A stretch of 64,000 bases of DNA from Neisseria gonorrhoeae (GCF_003315235.1 NZ_QNRU01000001.1:1-64000); one strand, 5' to 3'. Positions 46,682-56,787 are shown, counted from the stretch's first letter. Translations and numbers: made by a program. The notes: generated by a model not told the origin, from the sequence alone.

Positions 46682-48595
46682 ATGTTGAATATTACCTTGC
46701 CGGACTGTTCAGTCCGCCAATACGAATCCCCCGTTACCGTGGCTCAAATTGCTGCGTCTATCGGTGCCGGTTTGGCGAAGGCGGCGGTGGCAGGCAAGGT
46801 AAACGGCAAATTGGTCGATGCGTGCGACCCGATTGTTGAGGATTCTGCTGTTCAAATCATTACTCCGAAAGATCAGGAAGGCATCGAAATCATCCGCCAT
46901 TCCTGCGCACATCTTGTCGGGCATGCCGTCAAGCAACTCTATCCTAATGCAAAAATGGTTATCGGCCCCGTCATTGAAGAGGGCTTTTATTACGACATCG
47001 CCACGGAAAAACCGTTTACACCGGAAGATGTTGCCGCCATTGAAGCGCGTATGAAAGAATTGATTGCCCAAGATTATGATGTGGTCAAAATCATGACTCT
47101 GCGTGCGGAGGCGATTAAAATTTTTCAAGAGCGCGGCGAAGAATACAAACTGCGCCTGATTGACGATATGCCCGAAGTGGAAGCGATGGGGATATATCAT
47201 CACCAGGAATATGTCGATATGTGCCGCGGCCCGCACGTTCCGAATACCCGTTTCCTGAAAAACTTCAAACTGACCAAGTTGGCAGGCGCATACTGGCGCG
47301 GCGACAGCAATAATGAAATGCTGCAACGTATTTATGGCACTGCTTGGGCGACGAAAGACGAATTAAAAGACTATATCCAACGCATTGAAGAAGCAGAAAA
47401 ACGTGACCACCGCAAATTGGGCAAGCAACTGGATTTGTTCCACTTGCAGGACGAAGCGCCGGGTATGGTGTTTTGGCATCCCAAAGGTTGGGCTTTGTGG
47501 CAGACTATCGAGCAGCATATGCGTAAAGAGCTGAATGCCGCCGGTTACAAGGAAGTTAAAACCCCCCAAATCATGGATAAAACCTTTTGGGAAAAATCCG
47601 GCCACTGGGACAACTACAAAGACAATATGTTCGTAACCAGTTCGGAAAAACGCGAATATGCGGTTAAACCGATGAACTGTCCGGGTCATGTTCAAATTTT
47701 CAACAACGGTTTGCGTTCATATCGAGATTTGCCGATGCGTTTGGCGGAATTCGGTTCTTGCCACCGCAACGAGCCGAGCGGCGCACTGCACGGTCTGATG
47801 AGGGTTCGCGGTTTTGTGCAGGATGATGCGCATATTTTTTGTACCGAAGATCAAATCGTCAGCGAGGCTCGTGCGTTCAATGAATTGTTGGTTCGCATCT
47901 ACAAACAGTTCGGTTTCCATGATGTATCCGTCAGGCTTTCCCTTCGCCCTGAAAAACGCGCAGGTTCAGACGACGTGTGGGATAAGGCAGAGCAGGGTTT
48001 GCGCGAGGCATTGACTGCCTGCGGCGTGGAATGGGGCGAATTGCCGGGCGAGGGTGCGTTTTACGGGCCTAAAATCGAATATCACGTCAAAGATGCCTTG
48101 GGTCGTTCTTGGCAATGCGGTACATTACAACTGGATTTTGTCTTGCCGGAACGCTTGGATGCAGAATATGTAACAGAAAACAACGACCGAGCGCGGCCTG
48201 TTATGTTGCATCGCGCCATTTTAGGTTCTTTGGAGCGGTTTGTCGGCATTCTGATTGAGAACCATGCAGGCTCTTTCCCGTTATGGCTTGCACCGGTTCA
48301 AATGGTGATTATGAACATCACCGAAAATCAGGCAGATTATTGTCGGGAAGTTGCTGCCAAATTGCAGGCGGCAGGCTTCCGCGCCGAGTTGGATTTGCGT
48401 AATGAAAAAATCGGTTACAAAATCCGCGACAACAGCCAATACCGTTTCCCTTATCAAATCGTTATCGGCGATAAAGAGAAACAAGAAAACAAAGTTGCGG
48501 TACGCCGCAAAGCGGAAGACTTGGGTTCTTTGGATTTGGATGATTTCATTGCGCAATTGCAGCAAGAAATCACTGATGCCCTCGTCAATCATTAA
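46682..48595 (+). CDS. thrS: Threonyl-tRNA synthetase
   Basis: ThrS charges tRNA-Thr and edits mischarged serine. The 637-residue class II enzyme has an N-terminal TGS domain, the editing domain with [16 protein letters not shown], the catalytic core with [12 protein letters not shown] (zinc Cys) and [19 protein letters not shown] motif 2, and the C-terminal anticodon domain. It heads the conserved block thrS, infC, rpmI, rplT, pheS, pheT, ihfA. The ATG at 46682 gives the family length. Confidence 0.97.
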   Translation: MLNITLPDCSVRQYESPVTVAQIAASIGAGLAKAAVAGKVNGKLVDACDPIVEDSAVQIITPKDQEGIEIIRHSCAHLVGHAVKQLYPNAKMVIGPVIEEGFYYDIATEKPFTPEDVAAIEARMKELIAQDYDVVKIMTLRAEAIKIFQERGEEYKLRLIDDMPEVEAMGIYHHQEYVDMCRGPHVPNTRFLKNFKLTKLAGAYWRGDSNNEMLQRIYGTAWATKDELKDYIQRIEEAEKRDHRKLGKQLDLFHLQDEAPGMVFWHPKGWALWQTIEQHMRKELNAAGYKEVKTPQIMDKTFWEKSGHWDNYKDNMFVTSSEKREYAVKPMNCPGHVQIFNNGLRSYRDLPMRLAEFGSCHRNEPSGALHGLMRVRGFVQDDAHIFCTEDQIVSEARAFNELLVRIYKQFGFHDVSVRLSLRPEKRAGSDDVWDKAEQGLREALTACGVEWGELPGEGAFYGPKIEYHVKDALGRSWQCGTLQLDFVLPERLDAEYVTENNDRARPVMLHRAILGSLERFVGILIENHAGSFPLWLAPVQMVIMNITENQADYCREVAAKLQAAGFRAELDLRNEKIGYKIRDNSQYRFPYQIVIGDKEKQENKVAVRRKAEDLGSLDLDDFIAQLQQEITDALVNH

Positions 48596-48612
48596 TTTTT
48601 ATAGGAGTATTC

Positions 48613-49134
48613 ATCATCGCTCAAGAACGCGAAGCACGAATCAACGGTGAAATTACCGCCAAAGAAGTGCGTTTAATCAGTGAGTCAGGCGAACAGCTTG
48701 GTGTCGTTTCAGTTCGTGAAGCTTTGGCTATGGCCGAAGGGCAGGATGTCGATTTGGTAGAGATTTCCCCAACTGCTAAACCTCCTGTGTGCAAACTGAT
48801 GGATTACGGTAAATACAAATACCAACAAGCCAAGAAGCGCGACGAAGCCAAGAAAAACCAAAAGCAGGTGCAAATTAAGGAAATCAAATTCCGTCCGGGT
48901 ACAGATGAGGGCGATTATCAAATCAAGATGCGCAACATCAACCGCTTCCTTGCCGACGGCGATAAAGTCAAAGTGACATTGCGTTTCCGCGGCCGTGAAA
49001 TGGCTCACCAGCAACTCGGCGCGCAACTTTTGGAACGTGTAAAAGAAGATTTGGCTGAAGTGGCGCAAATCGAGTCCTTTCCCAAAATGGAAGGCCGTCA
49101 AATGGTGATGATGATTGCGCCGAAGAAAAAATAA
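48613..49134 (+). CDS. infC: Translation initiation factor IF-3, non-canonical AUC start
   Basis: IF-3 checks start-codon pairing and keeps subunits apart. The conserved N-terminus [19 protein letters not shown] lies in frame directly after ATC-ATC (48613-48618) and a GGAG box (48604-48607), with no ATG, GTG or TTG in between. So the start is a rare AUC (either triplet), the counterpart of AUU in E. coli infC, where IF-3 represses its own weak start. A GTG at 48667 would drop 18 conserved residues. C-terminal [13 protein letters not shown] is typical. Confidence 0.92.
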   Translation: MIAQEREARINGEITAKEVRLISESGEQLGVVSVREALAMAEGQDVDLVEISPTAKPPVCKLMDYGKYKYQQAKKRDEAKKNQKQVQIKEIKFRPGTDEGDYQIKMRNINRFLADGDKVKVTLRFRGREMAHQQLGAQLLERVKEDLAEVAQIESFPKMEGRQMVMMIAPKKK

Positions 49135-49143
49135 AGCTATAAT
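49115..49143 (+). promoter_or_regulatory. Candidate internal promoter for rpmI-rplT
   Basis: TTGCGC (49115-49120), a 17-base spacer and TATAAT (49138-49143), spanning the infC stop. It lies just before the leader hairpin of rpmI. Confidence 0.5.
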
Positions 49144-49149
49144 TTTCCG

Positions 49150-49177
49150 CTTACTCCGATTGCCGCTTCGGAGTAAG
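49150..49177 (+). promoter_or_regulatory. Leader hairpin before rpmI
   Basis: CTTACTCCG and CGGAGTAAG pair perfectly around a 10-base loop, followed by TTTTC. It is either a weak terminator/attenuator or part of an L20-type autoregulatory leader, as known for this operon in other bacteria. Confidence 0.5.
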
Positions 49178-49280
49178 TTTTCAATTGCGGCAAAAAACCG
49201 TGGCATTGTGGGTTCAAGTGTTTGAAACCGATGTTTTAAAACCCCCTAATGCCTTATCCGATAACGAATGGAGTTTTCCC

Positions 49281-49478
49281 ATGCCTAAAATGAAAACCAA
49301 GTCTAGCGCGAAAAAACGCTTTAAAGTACTGGGTAACGGCGGTGTGAAACGCGCTCATGCGTTCAAACGCCACATCTTGACTAAAAAGACCACCAAAAAC
49401 AAACGCCAACTGCGCGGTACCTCTATGGTAAATGATCGCGATTTGGCTTCTGTTGCTAAAATGTTACCCTACGCTTAA
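49281..49478 (+). CDS. rpmI: 50S ribosomal protein L35
   Basis: A 65-residue, very basic protein with the L35 signature [19 protein letters not shown] and [20 protein letters not shown] lies upstream of the ATG. It is followed 12 bases later by rplT. Confidence 0.97.
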
Positions 49479-49490
49479 GGAGTTTAGAAT

Positions 49491-49850
49491 ATGCCACGCG
49501 TAAAACGCGGTGTTACCGCCCGTGCCCGTCACCAAAAAATCTTCGCGTTAGCCAAAGGCTATCGTGGTCGTCGTAAAAACGTTTACCGCGTTGCCAAGCA
49601 GGCGGTAATGAAAGCTGGTCAATACGCATACCGTGACCGCCGCCAACGCAAACGCCAATTCCGTCAATTGTGGATTGTTCGTATCAATGCAGGTGCGCGT
49701 GAAAACGGGTTGTCTTACAGCAAATTTATGAACGGTCTGAAACGCGCCTCTATCGAAATCGACCGCAAAGTATTGGCTGATTTGGCCGTGTTCGATAAAG
49801 CCGCTTTTGCACAATTGGTTGAAAAAGCCAAAGCTGCTTTGGCTGCTTAA
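49491..49850 (+). CDS. rplT: 50S ribosomal protein L20
   Basis: A 119-residue basic protein with [15 protein letters not shown] and the L20 core [24 protein letters not shown]20 nucleates early 50S assembly and in several bacteria represses its own operon by binding the leader RNA. AAGGAG precedes the start. Confidence 0.97.
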   Translation: MPRVKRGVTARARHQKIFALAKGYRGRRKNVYRVAKQAVMKAGQYAYRDRRQRKRQFRQLWIVRINAGARENGLSYSKFMNGLKRASIEIDRKVLADLAVFDKAAFAQLVEKAKAALAA

Positions 49851-49862
49851 TCCAAAAAATTG

Positions 49863-49890
49863 AAAAGGAAGCTGCGGCTTCCTTTTTTCT
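49863..49890 (+). terminator. Terminator after rplT
   Basis: AAAAGGAAGC and GCTTCCTTTT form a stem with loop TGCG, followed by TTC. Confidence 0.85.
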
Positions 49891-49961
49891 TTGTTTGCGG
49901 AAATTCTATGTGATTGATTTTCTTTCTTTAAAGTCTATTTTTTTAAATAAATTTGCGTTAA

Positions 49962-51080
<1,119 letters not shown>

Positions 51081-51096
51081 ATCTCAAATAAACCCA

Positions 51097-51510
51097 ATGG
51101 ATAAATTAACCCCGGAGCAGCGCAAAAAATGTATGCAGTCCAACAAAAGTACAGGGACGAAACCCGAGCTTGTGTTGGCGAAGGCAATGTGGGCTTTGGG
51201 GCTCAGGTATCGGAAAAATAGCGGAAGCATTTTTGGAAAACCTGATTTTTCATTTAAAAAATATAAAGTTGCCGTATTTGTCGATGGGGAATTCTGGCAC
51301 GGTAAGGATTGGGAACAGAAAAAAGCGGTAATAAAGGGAAATCGTGAGTTTTGGATTGCCAAAATTGAGCGCAATATCCAAAGGGATATAGAAGTAACAG
51401 GCCGTCTGAAAGCCGAGGGCTGGACGGTTTTACGTTTTTGGAGTAACGATGTCGTCAAAAATACAACCTGCTGTGCCGAAAAAGTCAAAGAAATCATCCA
51501 AACAAGATGA
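51097..51510 (+). CDS. Vsr-like very-short-patch repair endonuclease
   Basis: The 137-residue protein follows the Vsr plan: MQSNKSTGTKPELVLAKAMW, GLRYRK, GKPDFSFKKYKVAVFVDG with the catalytic Asp (D50), FWHG (H68) and LKAEGWTVLRFW. Vsr nicks beside T:G mismatches made by deamination of 5-methylcytosine. Residues that bind structural zinc in E. coli Vsr are changed here (DGEFWHGK in place of HGCFWHGH). ATG 51097 lies 16 bases after pheS. It overlaps the methyltransferase frame, a usual arrangement for such pairs. Confidence 0.85.
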   Translation: MDKLTPEQRKKCMQSNKSTGTKPELVLAKAMWALGLRYRKNSGSIFGKPDFSFKKYKVAVFVDGEFWHGKDWEQKKAVIKGNREFWIAKIERNIQRDIEVTGRLKAEGWTVLRFWSNDVVKNTTCCAEKVKEIIQTR

Positions 51511-51850
51511 ATTGATTTACAAAAACAAGATTAAGGAAGATGGGCAGGATGAACGGTTAAAAGAAAAAGCAGCACAATACCGCCTTTTTGAAAACAACGA
51601 TACTTTTCAGACGGCCTTGAAACCCAAATTTACCTTTATCGACTTGTTCGCAGGTATCGGGGGCTTCCGCATCGCGATGCAGAACTTGGGCGGGGAATAC
51701 GTGTTTTCGAGCGAGTGGGACGAAAAAGCCAAACTGACGTACGAAGCCAATTTCGGAGAAGTGCCGTTTGGCGATATTACTTTGGAAGAAATCAAACAAT
51801 ACATTCCGAAGCAATTTGATGTGCTGTGTGGGTTTACCTTATCAAAATAA
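51449..51850 (+). pseudogene. C5-cytosine DNA methyltransferase, truncated before the catalytic PCQ motif
   Basis: The 133-codon frame has motif I (FIDLFAGIGGFR, residues 63-74), motif II (FSSEWD), GDITLEEI and QFDVLCG, where motif IV (normally GGFPCQ with the catalytic Cys) should follow. Instead it reads FTLSK and stops. The target-recognition domain and motifs VI-X are absent downstream; the sequence changes to AT-rich unrelated genes. The break looks like a recombination or deletion joint, and the product cannot methylate. The N-terminus overlaps the Vsr gene by 62 bases. Confidence 0.88.
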
Positions 51851-51863
51851 AGATTTTAGAAAT

Positions 51864-52109
51864 ATGAGGCTTTCTGATTATATTTTGAATAATAAAATAA
51901 ATATAAATAATTTATCTGATAAACAGGTACAAGAAATTATTGACTATTTTTCTTCAGAAATAGACGACTGGTTATTGGCAAGCGAGAAGGAGTTAAAAGA
52001 TTATGATGTATACCTATACAAATTAGTACTAGATGGACAGCAATATGTTCAGGGAATAAGAAAATCTGTATTGTACGATTTCCTTATGGAAAATCAGAAA
52101 GATAGCTGA
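51864..52109 (+). CDS. Small hypothetical protein in the pheS-pheT cassette
   Basis: An 81-residue, acidic, probably helical protein starting MRLSDYILNNKININ, encoded in AT-rich DNA. It ends six bases before the HNH gene, so the two are likely co-translated. I recognise no family. It could be a partner, control or immunity protein of the nuclease; this is only suggested by position. Confidence 0.6.
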   Translation: MRLSDYILNNKININNLSDKQVQEIIDYFSSEIDDWLLASEKELKDYDVYLYKLVLDGQQYVQGIRKSVLYDFLMENQKDS

Positions 52110-52114
52110 TAAAA

Positions 52115-52864
52115 ATGAAAAAATGGACTAGAGATGAAACCCTGGTTGCCCTTTATCTTTATTACATCATTCCTTTTCAAAAGGTTAGTAAGGACAATCC
52201 TGTTATTCAAGAATATGCTGAAATACTGGGCAGGACACCGTCCGCACTCGGTATGAAGATAGGAAATTTGGGTCGTTTAGATCCTACGCTGAAAGTCAAA
52301 AATATTTCGGGATTAAGTAATGGCAGTAAAATGGATGTTGTCGTATGGAATGAGTTTTCAGGAGATTGGGAGCAACTTAATAAAGAATTTGAGGGAGTCA
52401 TTTCCCAATACCAATCAAATGATGAGAATAGTAATATTGAAATAGAATCACCTGAGATTCCAAAGGGAAGGGAAAGGTTTGCAAGAATATCAGTACGCGT
52501 CAATCAGGGCTTTTTCCGTTCCAGTGTTTTGGCAGCATACAATAATCAATGTTGTATTACTGGATTAAAACAACCTGAATTGTTAGTTGCTAGTCATATC
52601 AAACCCTGGAGGGAAGATAAGGATAACCGTTTAAACCCAAGGAATGGGCTATGTTTGAATGCGTTACATGACAAAGCTTTTGATAGGGGGTTGTTAGGAA
52701 TAGATGAAAATTTCAAAATTATATTTTCTCCACTACTGGCAAAAACAGAAGGATTTGATGATTTATTTAAACCATATGAAAATCGGATGATAAGACTGCC
52801 TGAAAGACTAAACCCAAGTCTGGAATTTTTAAAATTTCACAGAGAAAATATTTTTCAGAGTTGA
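52115..52864 (+). CDS. HNH endonuclease (probable restriction enzyme)
   Basis: The 249-residue protein has a C-terminal HNH nuclease domain with SHIKPW, RLNPRNGLCLNALHDKAFDRGL (metal and catalytic His) as in the HNH_2 group, and an N-terminal DNA-binding-type domain that begins MKKWTRDETLVALYLY and includes GRTPSALGMKIGNLGRLDP. Such proteins are often restriction enzymes, single or paired with a methyltransferase. The only methyltransferase here is broken, so either it is harmless alone, methylation comes from elsewhere, or it is unrelated to that gene. Confidence 0.85.
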   Translation: MKKWTRDETLVALYLYYIIPFQKVSKDNPVIQEYAEILGRTPSALGMKIGNLGRLDPTLKVKNISGLSNGSKMDVVVWNEFSGDWEQLNKEFEGVISQYQSNDENSNIEIESPEIPKGRERFARISVRVNQGFFRSSVLAAYNNQCCITGLKQPELLVASHIKPWREDKDNRLNPRNGLCLNALHDKAFDRGLLGIDENFKIIFSPLLAKTEGFDDLFKPYENRMIRLPERLNPSLEFLKFHRENIFQS

Positions 52865-52954
52865 GTAAATATCAACATTAACCAGAATTCTAAAACAGAC
52901 TGTCTGAACGAAAATTGATAAAACAAAAGTTAATTAATTGATTGAGAACATAAC

Positions 52955-55318
52955 ATGCAATTCTCCTACTCATGGCTGAAAACCCAAGCCAATCCTGATC
53001 TTTCTGCCGATAAACTGGAACATCTTTTGACCATGGCCGGTTTGGAAGTGGAAGAAATCGATACTGCCGCCCCTGCTTTCAGTGGCGTGGTTGTTGCCGA
53101 AGTAAAATCTGTTGAAAAACATCCTGATGCAGACCGTTTGAACGTTACTCAAGTTGATGCCGGTACGGGCGAGTTGGTTCAGATTGTTTGTGGTGCGCCG
53201 AATGTCAAGCCGGGCATTAAAGTGCCGTGTTCGTTGCCGGTTGCCGTTTTGCCGGGCAATTTTAAAATTAAGCCGACTAAAATGCGCGGCGTACCATCAA
53301 ACGGTATGCTGTGTTCGACCAATGAACTGGGTTTGCCTGATGATGGTGTAGACGGCCTGCACATTCTGCCTGAAGATGCGCCTGTCGGTACCAACATCCG
53401 CGAATACTTGGATTTGGACGATATGCTGTTTACGTTGAAAATTACGCCTAACCGCGCTGATTGCTTGAGTGTTAAGGGCATTGCGCGTGAGGTTTCTGCG
53501 TTGACTCAATGTGCGTTTACGCCTGTTGAAATTCAGACGGCCCCTATCGGCAGTGAGAAAAAACAGGCTGTCCGTATTGATGCACCGGCTGACTGCGGCC
53601 GTTTTATCAGCCGCGTTATTGAAAATGTCAACGCGAAAGCGGCTACTCCTGATTGGATGAAACAACGTTTGGAACGCAGCGGTATCCGCAGCATTTCCGC
53701 ATTGGTGGACATTGGCAACTATGTGATGCTGGAAATCGGTCAGCCTATGCATGTTTTCGATGCTGATAAGCTGTCGGGCAGTTTGATTGTCCGCCGTGCT
53801 CAAAATGGCGAGACTTTGGCGTGTCTGAATGAGAAGACGGTTACTTTGGCTGACAATACACTGGTGGTCGCTGATGAAAAAGGTGCGTTGAGCTTGGCCG
53901 GCTTGATGGGTGGCGCGGCGAGCGCGGTTTCAGACGGCACGCAAAATATCGTGCTGGAAGCGGCTTGGTTTGAGCCCGAAATCATCGTCGGCAAATCGCG
54001 CCAATACGGTTTCGGTTCGGATTCGTCGTTCCGCTTCGAGCGCGGCGTGGATTACCGTTTGCAGGCGGATGCCATTGAACGCGCCACCGAATTGGTTTTG
54101 CAGATTTGCGGCGGTGCGGCAGGCGAGATGGTGGAAGCACAAGGTAAATTGCCCGAAGCCAAGCAGGTCGGATTGCGTTTGGGTCGTCTGAAAACCGTGT
54201 TGGGCGTGGACATTCCTGCCGAACAGGTGGAAACCATTTTGCAACACTTGGGTCTGCAGCCTGAGAAAACGGCGGAAGGCTTCCGCATTACCGCGCCGAG
54301 CTTCCGTTTCGACATCGAAATTGAGGCTGATTTGATTGAAGAAATCGGACGCGTTTACGGCTATGAAAACATCCCCGACGATTACACGTCAGGCCGTCTG
54401 AAAATGTCGGAACTGCCCGAAACACGCCGTCCGCGTTTTGCCGTTTACAACGAAATGGCGGCGCGCGGCTACCGCGAAGTGATCAGCTATGCCTTCGTTG
54501 ACGAGCAGTGGGAACTCGATTTTGCCGCCAACGCCGCCCCCATCCGCCTGCAAAACCCGCTGGCGGCGCAATATGCCGTGATGCGTTCTACGTTGATTGG
54601 CGGCTTAGTGGAAATTTTGCAAAACAACCTGAACCGCAAGCAAAACCGCGTGCGCGTGTTTGAAATCGCCTGCGTGTTCGGCAAAGGTTCAGACGGCCGG
54701 TTTGTCCAAAACGAACGCATCGGCGGTCTGTGGTACGGCGCGGCGATGCCCGAACAATGGGGTGAGAAAACGCGCAATGCGGATTTTTACGACATCAAGG
54801 CGGACGTGGAAAATCTGTTGAAAAACAAAGCGGTCGAGTTCGTTAAAACCGGACATCCCGCCCTGCATCCCGGACGTGCCGCCAATATCGTTTCAGACGG
54901 CAAAGTCATCGGCTTTGTCGGCGAACTGCATCCGAAATGGCTGCAAAAATACGACCTGCCGCAAGCGCCGCTGGTATTTGAAATCGATATGGCGGCTGTG
55001 TTGGAATGCGGGAAAACGCGCTATCGGGCCGTATCGAAATTCCAGCCGGTGCGCCGCGATTTGGCGTTTGTGATGCCGGAAGTTATGAATCATGATGATT
55101 TACTGCTTGTCTTGAAAGGCGCAGCAAACAAGTTGGTACAGGAAATCAGCGTGTTTGACGTGTATCGCGGCACGGGTCTGCCCGAAGGGATGAAGAGCGT
55201 GGCGGTTAAAGTGATTTTGCAGGATATGGAAAACACGCTGACGGATGAGGCGGTCGAGCCGCTTATTGGAAAACTGATTGGCGTGGCAACGGAGGCAGGG
55301 GCGCGGCTTCGCAGTTAA
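52955..55318 (+). CDS. pheT: Phenylalanyl-tRNA synthetase beta chain
   Basis: PheT supports tRNA binding and editing of mischarged tyrosine. The 787-residue protein has the N-terminal tRNA-binding (EMAP-like) domain, the B3/B4 editing domain, B5 domain, catalytic-like core and a C-terminal anticodon domain (FDVYRGTGLPEGMKSVAV). The gene is intact; the cassette inserted 90 bases upstream means it may need its own promoter or read-through. Confidence 0.97.
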   Translation: MQFSYSWLKTQANPDLSADKLEHLLTMAGLEVEEIDTAAPAFSGVVVAEVKSVEKHPDADRLNVTQVDAGTGELVQIVCGAPNVKPGIKVPCSLPVAVLPGNFKIKPTKMRGVPSNGMLCSTNELGLPDDGVDGLHILPEDAPVGTNIREYLDLDDMLFTLKITPNRADCLSVKGIAREVSALTQCAFTPVEIQTAPIGSEKKQAVRIDAPADCGRFISRVIENVNAKAATPDWMKQRLERSGIRSISALVDIGNYVMLEIGQPMHVFDADKLSGSLIVRRAQNGETLACLNEKTVTLADNTLVVADEKGALSLAGLMGGAASAVSDGTQNIVLEAAWFEPEIIVGKSRQYGFGSDSSFRFERGVDYRLQADAIERATELVLQICGGAAGEMVEAQGKLPEAKQVGLRLGRLKTVLGVDIPAEQVETILQHLGLQPEKTAEGFRITAPSFRFDIEIEADLIEEIGRVYGYENIPDDYTSGRLKMSELPETRRPRFAVYNEMAARGYREVISYAFVDEQWELDFAANAAPIRLQNPLAAQYAVMRSTLIGGLVEILQNNLNRKQNRVRVFEIACVFGKGSDGRFVQNERIGGLWYGAAMPEQWGEKTRNADFYDIKADVENLLKNKAVEFVKTGHPALHPGRAANIVSDGKVIGFVGELHPKWLQKYDLPQAPLVFEIDMAAVLECGKTRYRAVSKFQPVRRDLAFVMPEVMNHDDLLLVLKGAANKLVQEISVFDVYRGTGLPEGMKSVAVKVILQDMENTLTDEAVEPLIGKLIGVATEAGARLRS

Positions 55319-55333
55319 AAAATAAATATTCGC

Positions 55334-55362
55334 TTGAATTTTAAATAAAAATTGGTAATAAT
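55334..55362 (+). promoter_or_regulatory. Candidate promoter for ihfA
   Basis: TTGAAT (55334-55339), a 17-base spacer and AATAAT (55357-55362) in AT-rich DNA 30 bases before the start codon. Confidence 0.4.
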
Positions 55363-55391
55363 CCACAACTGTTACAACAGAAGGTAATCAT

Positions 55392-55694
55392 ATGACACTA
55401 ACTAAAGCAGAACTGGCCGATATTTTGGTGGATAAAGTCAGCAACGTCACCAAAAACGATGCCAAAGAAATTGTCGAACTCTTTTTTGAAGAAATCCGCA
55501 GCACTTTGGCAAGCGGCGAAGAAATCAAAATTTCCGGTTTCGGAAATTTCCAGTTGCGCGACAAGCCGCAACGCCCGGGCCGTAATCCGAAAACCGGCGA
55601 GGAAGTGCCGATTACCGCCCGCCGCGTGGTAACTTTCCATGCCAGCCAGAAACTCAAAGGCATGGTGGAACACTACTATGACAAACAACGTTGA
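55392..55694 (+). CDS. ihfA: Integration host factor subunit alpha
   Basis: IHF bends DNA sharply and works with IhfB in recombination and transcription. The 100-residue protein shows [13 protein letters not shown], the DNA-binding arm [17 protein letters not shown] and [13 protein letters not shown]. It follows pheT as in E. coli. Full-length Correia elements such as that at 51-204 are reported to bind IHF. Confidence 0.96.
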   Translation: MTLTKAELADILVDKVSNVTKNDAKEIVELFFEEIRSTLASGEEIKISGFGNFQLRDKPQRPGRNPKTGEEVPITARRVVTFHASQKLKGMVEHYYDKQR

Positions 55695-55986
55695 TTTGAC
55701 GATTCCTGCAAAACGCTATTTCACGCTGGACGAGTTGTGCGGACTGTTGCAAATCAGCCCCTATGGTTTTGCGCAATGGCAGCATGATCACGGTGTGGTT
55801 GTCGGTTACGGCGGAGAACGCTACACCCGTTTGGATGTGGTGAAACTGTTGAAACTGAAGAGCACGTTTGCACCGTATGCAGAAGGTGCGGAATCGGGTT
55901 CGGACGGCAACCGTCCGGTTACGCTTCAGGAAATCGGAGACGGTCTGAAAGACCTGTTGGAGGATTTGGATAAGGAGTTGTGCTGA
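55678..55986 (+). CDS. MerR-like helix-turn-helix protein
   Basis: The 102-residue protein has an N-terminal winged-helix-type segment ([24 protein letters not shown], then [13 protein letters not shown]) like MerR-family DNA-binding domains or chaperone-modulator (CbpM-like) proteins, then a short acidic coiled-coil tail. No ligand domain is present. The start overlaps ihfA by 17 bases, as is usual for this gene pair in several proteobacteria. Target unknown. Confidence 0.75.
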   Translation: MTNNVDLTIPAKRYFTLDELCGLLQISPYGFAQWQHDHGVVVGYGGERYTRLDVVKLLKLKSTFAPYAEGAESGSDGNRPVTLQEIGDGLKDLLEDLDKELC

Positions 55987-55990
55987 TTTG

Positions 55991-56016
55991 AGACCGGTTG
56001 CAGGTATGCAGCCGGT
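55991..56016 (+). terminator. Terminator after the ihfA operon
   Basis: ACCGGTTGCA and TGCAGCCGGT form a stem followed by TTTGTTTT. The gap from here to fxsA holds nothing else that I can name. Confidence 0.7.
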
Positions 56017-56161
56017 TTTGTTTTACACGCTAAAAATAATTATTGCGTGATTTCACATTGTTTCGGCTTGAAGCACATGGTTTTGTAATCATTTACAGGC
56101 AGCTCGCTTGGAATCCTGTTCGGGCGGTTTGCTGTTTACTTAAATATAAGGATGACGGTCA

Positions 56162-56647
56162 ATGAGATTTTTCGGTATCGGTTTTTTGGTGCTGCTGTTT
56201 TTGGAAATTATGTCGATTGTGTGGGTTGCCGATTGGCTGGGCGGCGGTTGGACGCTGTTTCTAATGGCGGCAACCTTTGCCGCCGGTGTGCTGATGCTCA
56301 GGCATACGGGGCTGTCCGGTCTTTTATTGGCTGGCGCGGCGGTAAAAAGTAGTGGGAAGGTATCTGTTTATCAGATGTTGTGGCCTATCCGTTATACGGT
56401 GGCGGCGGTGTGTCTGATGAGTCCGGGATTCGTATCCTCGGTGTTGGCGGTATTGCTGCTGCTGCCGTTTAAGGGAGGGGCAGTGTTGCAGGCAGGAGGT
56501 GCGGAAAATTTTTTCAACATGAACCAATCGGGCAGAAAAGAGGGATTTTTCCACGATGACGATATTATCGAGGGAGAATATACGGTTGAAGAGCCTTACG
56601 GCGGCAATCGTTCCCGAAACGCCATCGAACACAAAAAAGACGAATAA
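56162..56647 (+). CDS. fxsA: FxsA family membrane protein
   Basis: The 161-residue protein has the FxsA layout: N-terminal helix with LFLEIMSIVWVADWLGGGWT, then MLWPIRYTVAAVCLMSPGFVSSVLAVLLLLPF, and an acidic cytoplasmic tail ending DDDIIEGEYTVEEP, where the EGEY motif is typical. In E. coli, FxsA relieves exclusion of phage T7 by the F-plasmid protein PifA; its normal role is unknown. Confidence 0.92.
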   Translation: MRFFGIGFLVLLFLEIMSIVWVADWLGGGWTLFLMAATFAAGVLMLRHTGLSGLLLAGAAVKSSGKVSVYQMLWPIRYTVAAVCLMSPGFVSSVLAVLLLLPFKGGAVLQAGGAENFFNMNQSGRKEGFFHDDDIIEGEYTVEEPYGGNRSRNAIEHKKDE

Positions 56648-56657
56648 ATATGAATGG

Positions 56658-56687
56658 AATGCCGTCTGAAGGTTCAGACGGCATTTT
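56658..56687 (+). terminator. Terminator after fxsA
   Basis: GAATGCCGTCTGAA and TTCAGACGGCATTTTT form a tight hairpin with a T-run. Confidence 0.85.
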
Positions 56688-56700
56688 TCCGGTTTGAAAA

Positions 56701-56787
56701 TATAGTGGATTAACAAAAACCAGTACGGCAAGGCGAGGCAACGCCGTACTGGTTTTTGTTAATCCACTATAAATTTAATCCACTATA
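56701..56787. repeat. Correia-derived palindrome plus an extra terminal fragment
   Basis: The 29 bases starting TATAGTGGATTAACAAAAAC at 56701 are repeated in exact inverse at 56743-56771, with 13 bases between. Both arms are the same Correia end, whereas normal elements have two different halves. A further AATTTAATCCACTATA end follows at 56772-56787. The structure looks like the result of recombination or repeated deletion between copies. Confidence 0.85.

Larger units (their letters stand above)
51081..52954 (+). mobile_element. Exchangeable cassette between pheS and pheT (minimal-mobile-element type site)
   Basis: pheS and pheT are adjacent in most bacteria, but here 1.9 kb separates them, holding a Vsr-like gene, a broken cytosine methyltransferase, a small unknown gene and an HNH nuclease gene. 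From about 51840 on it is clearly more AT-rich than its flanks. No transposase, integrase or inverted ends are seen. The pheS-pheT gap is, as I recall, a described neisserial site for exchange of restriction cassettes by recombination in flanking genes (the minimal mobile element concept). Confidence 0.75.
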
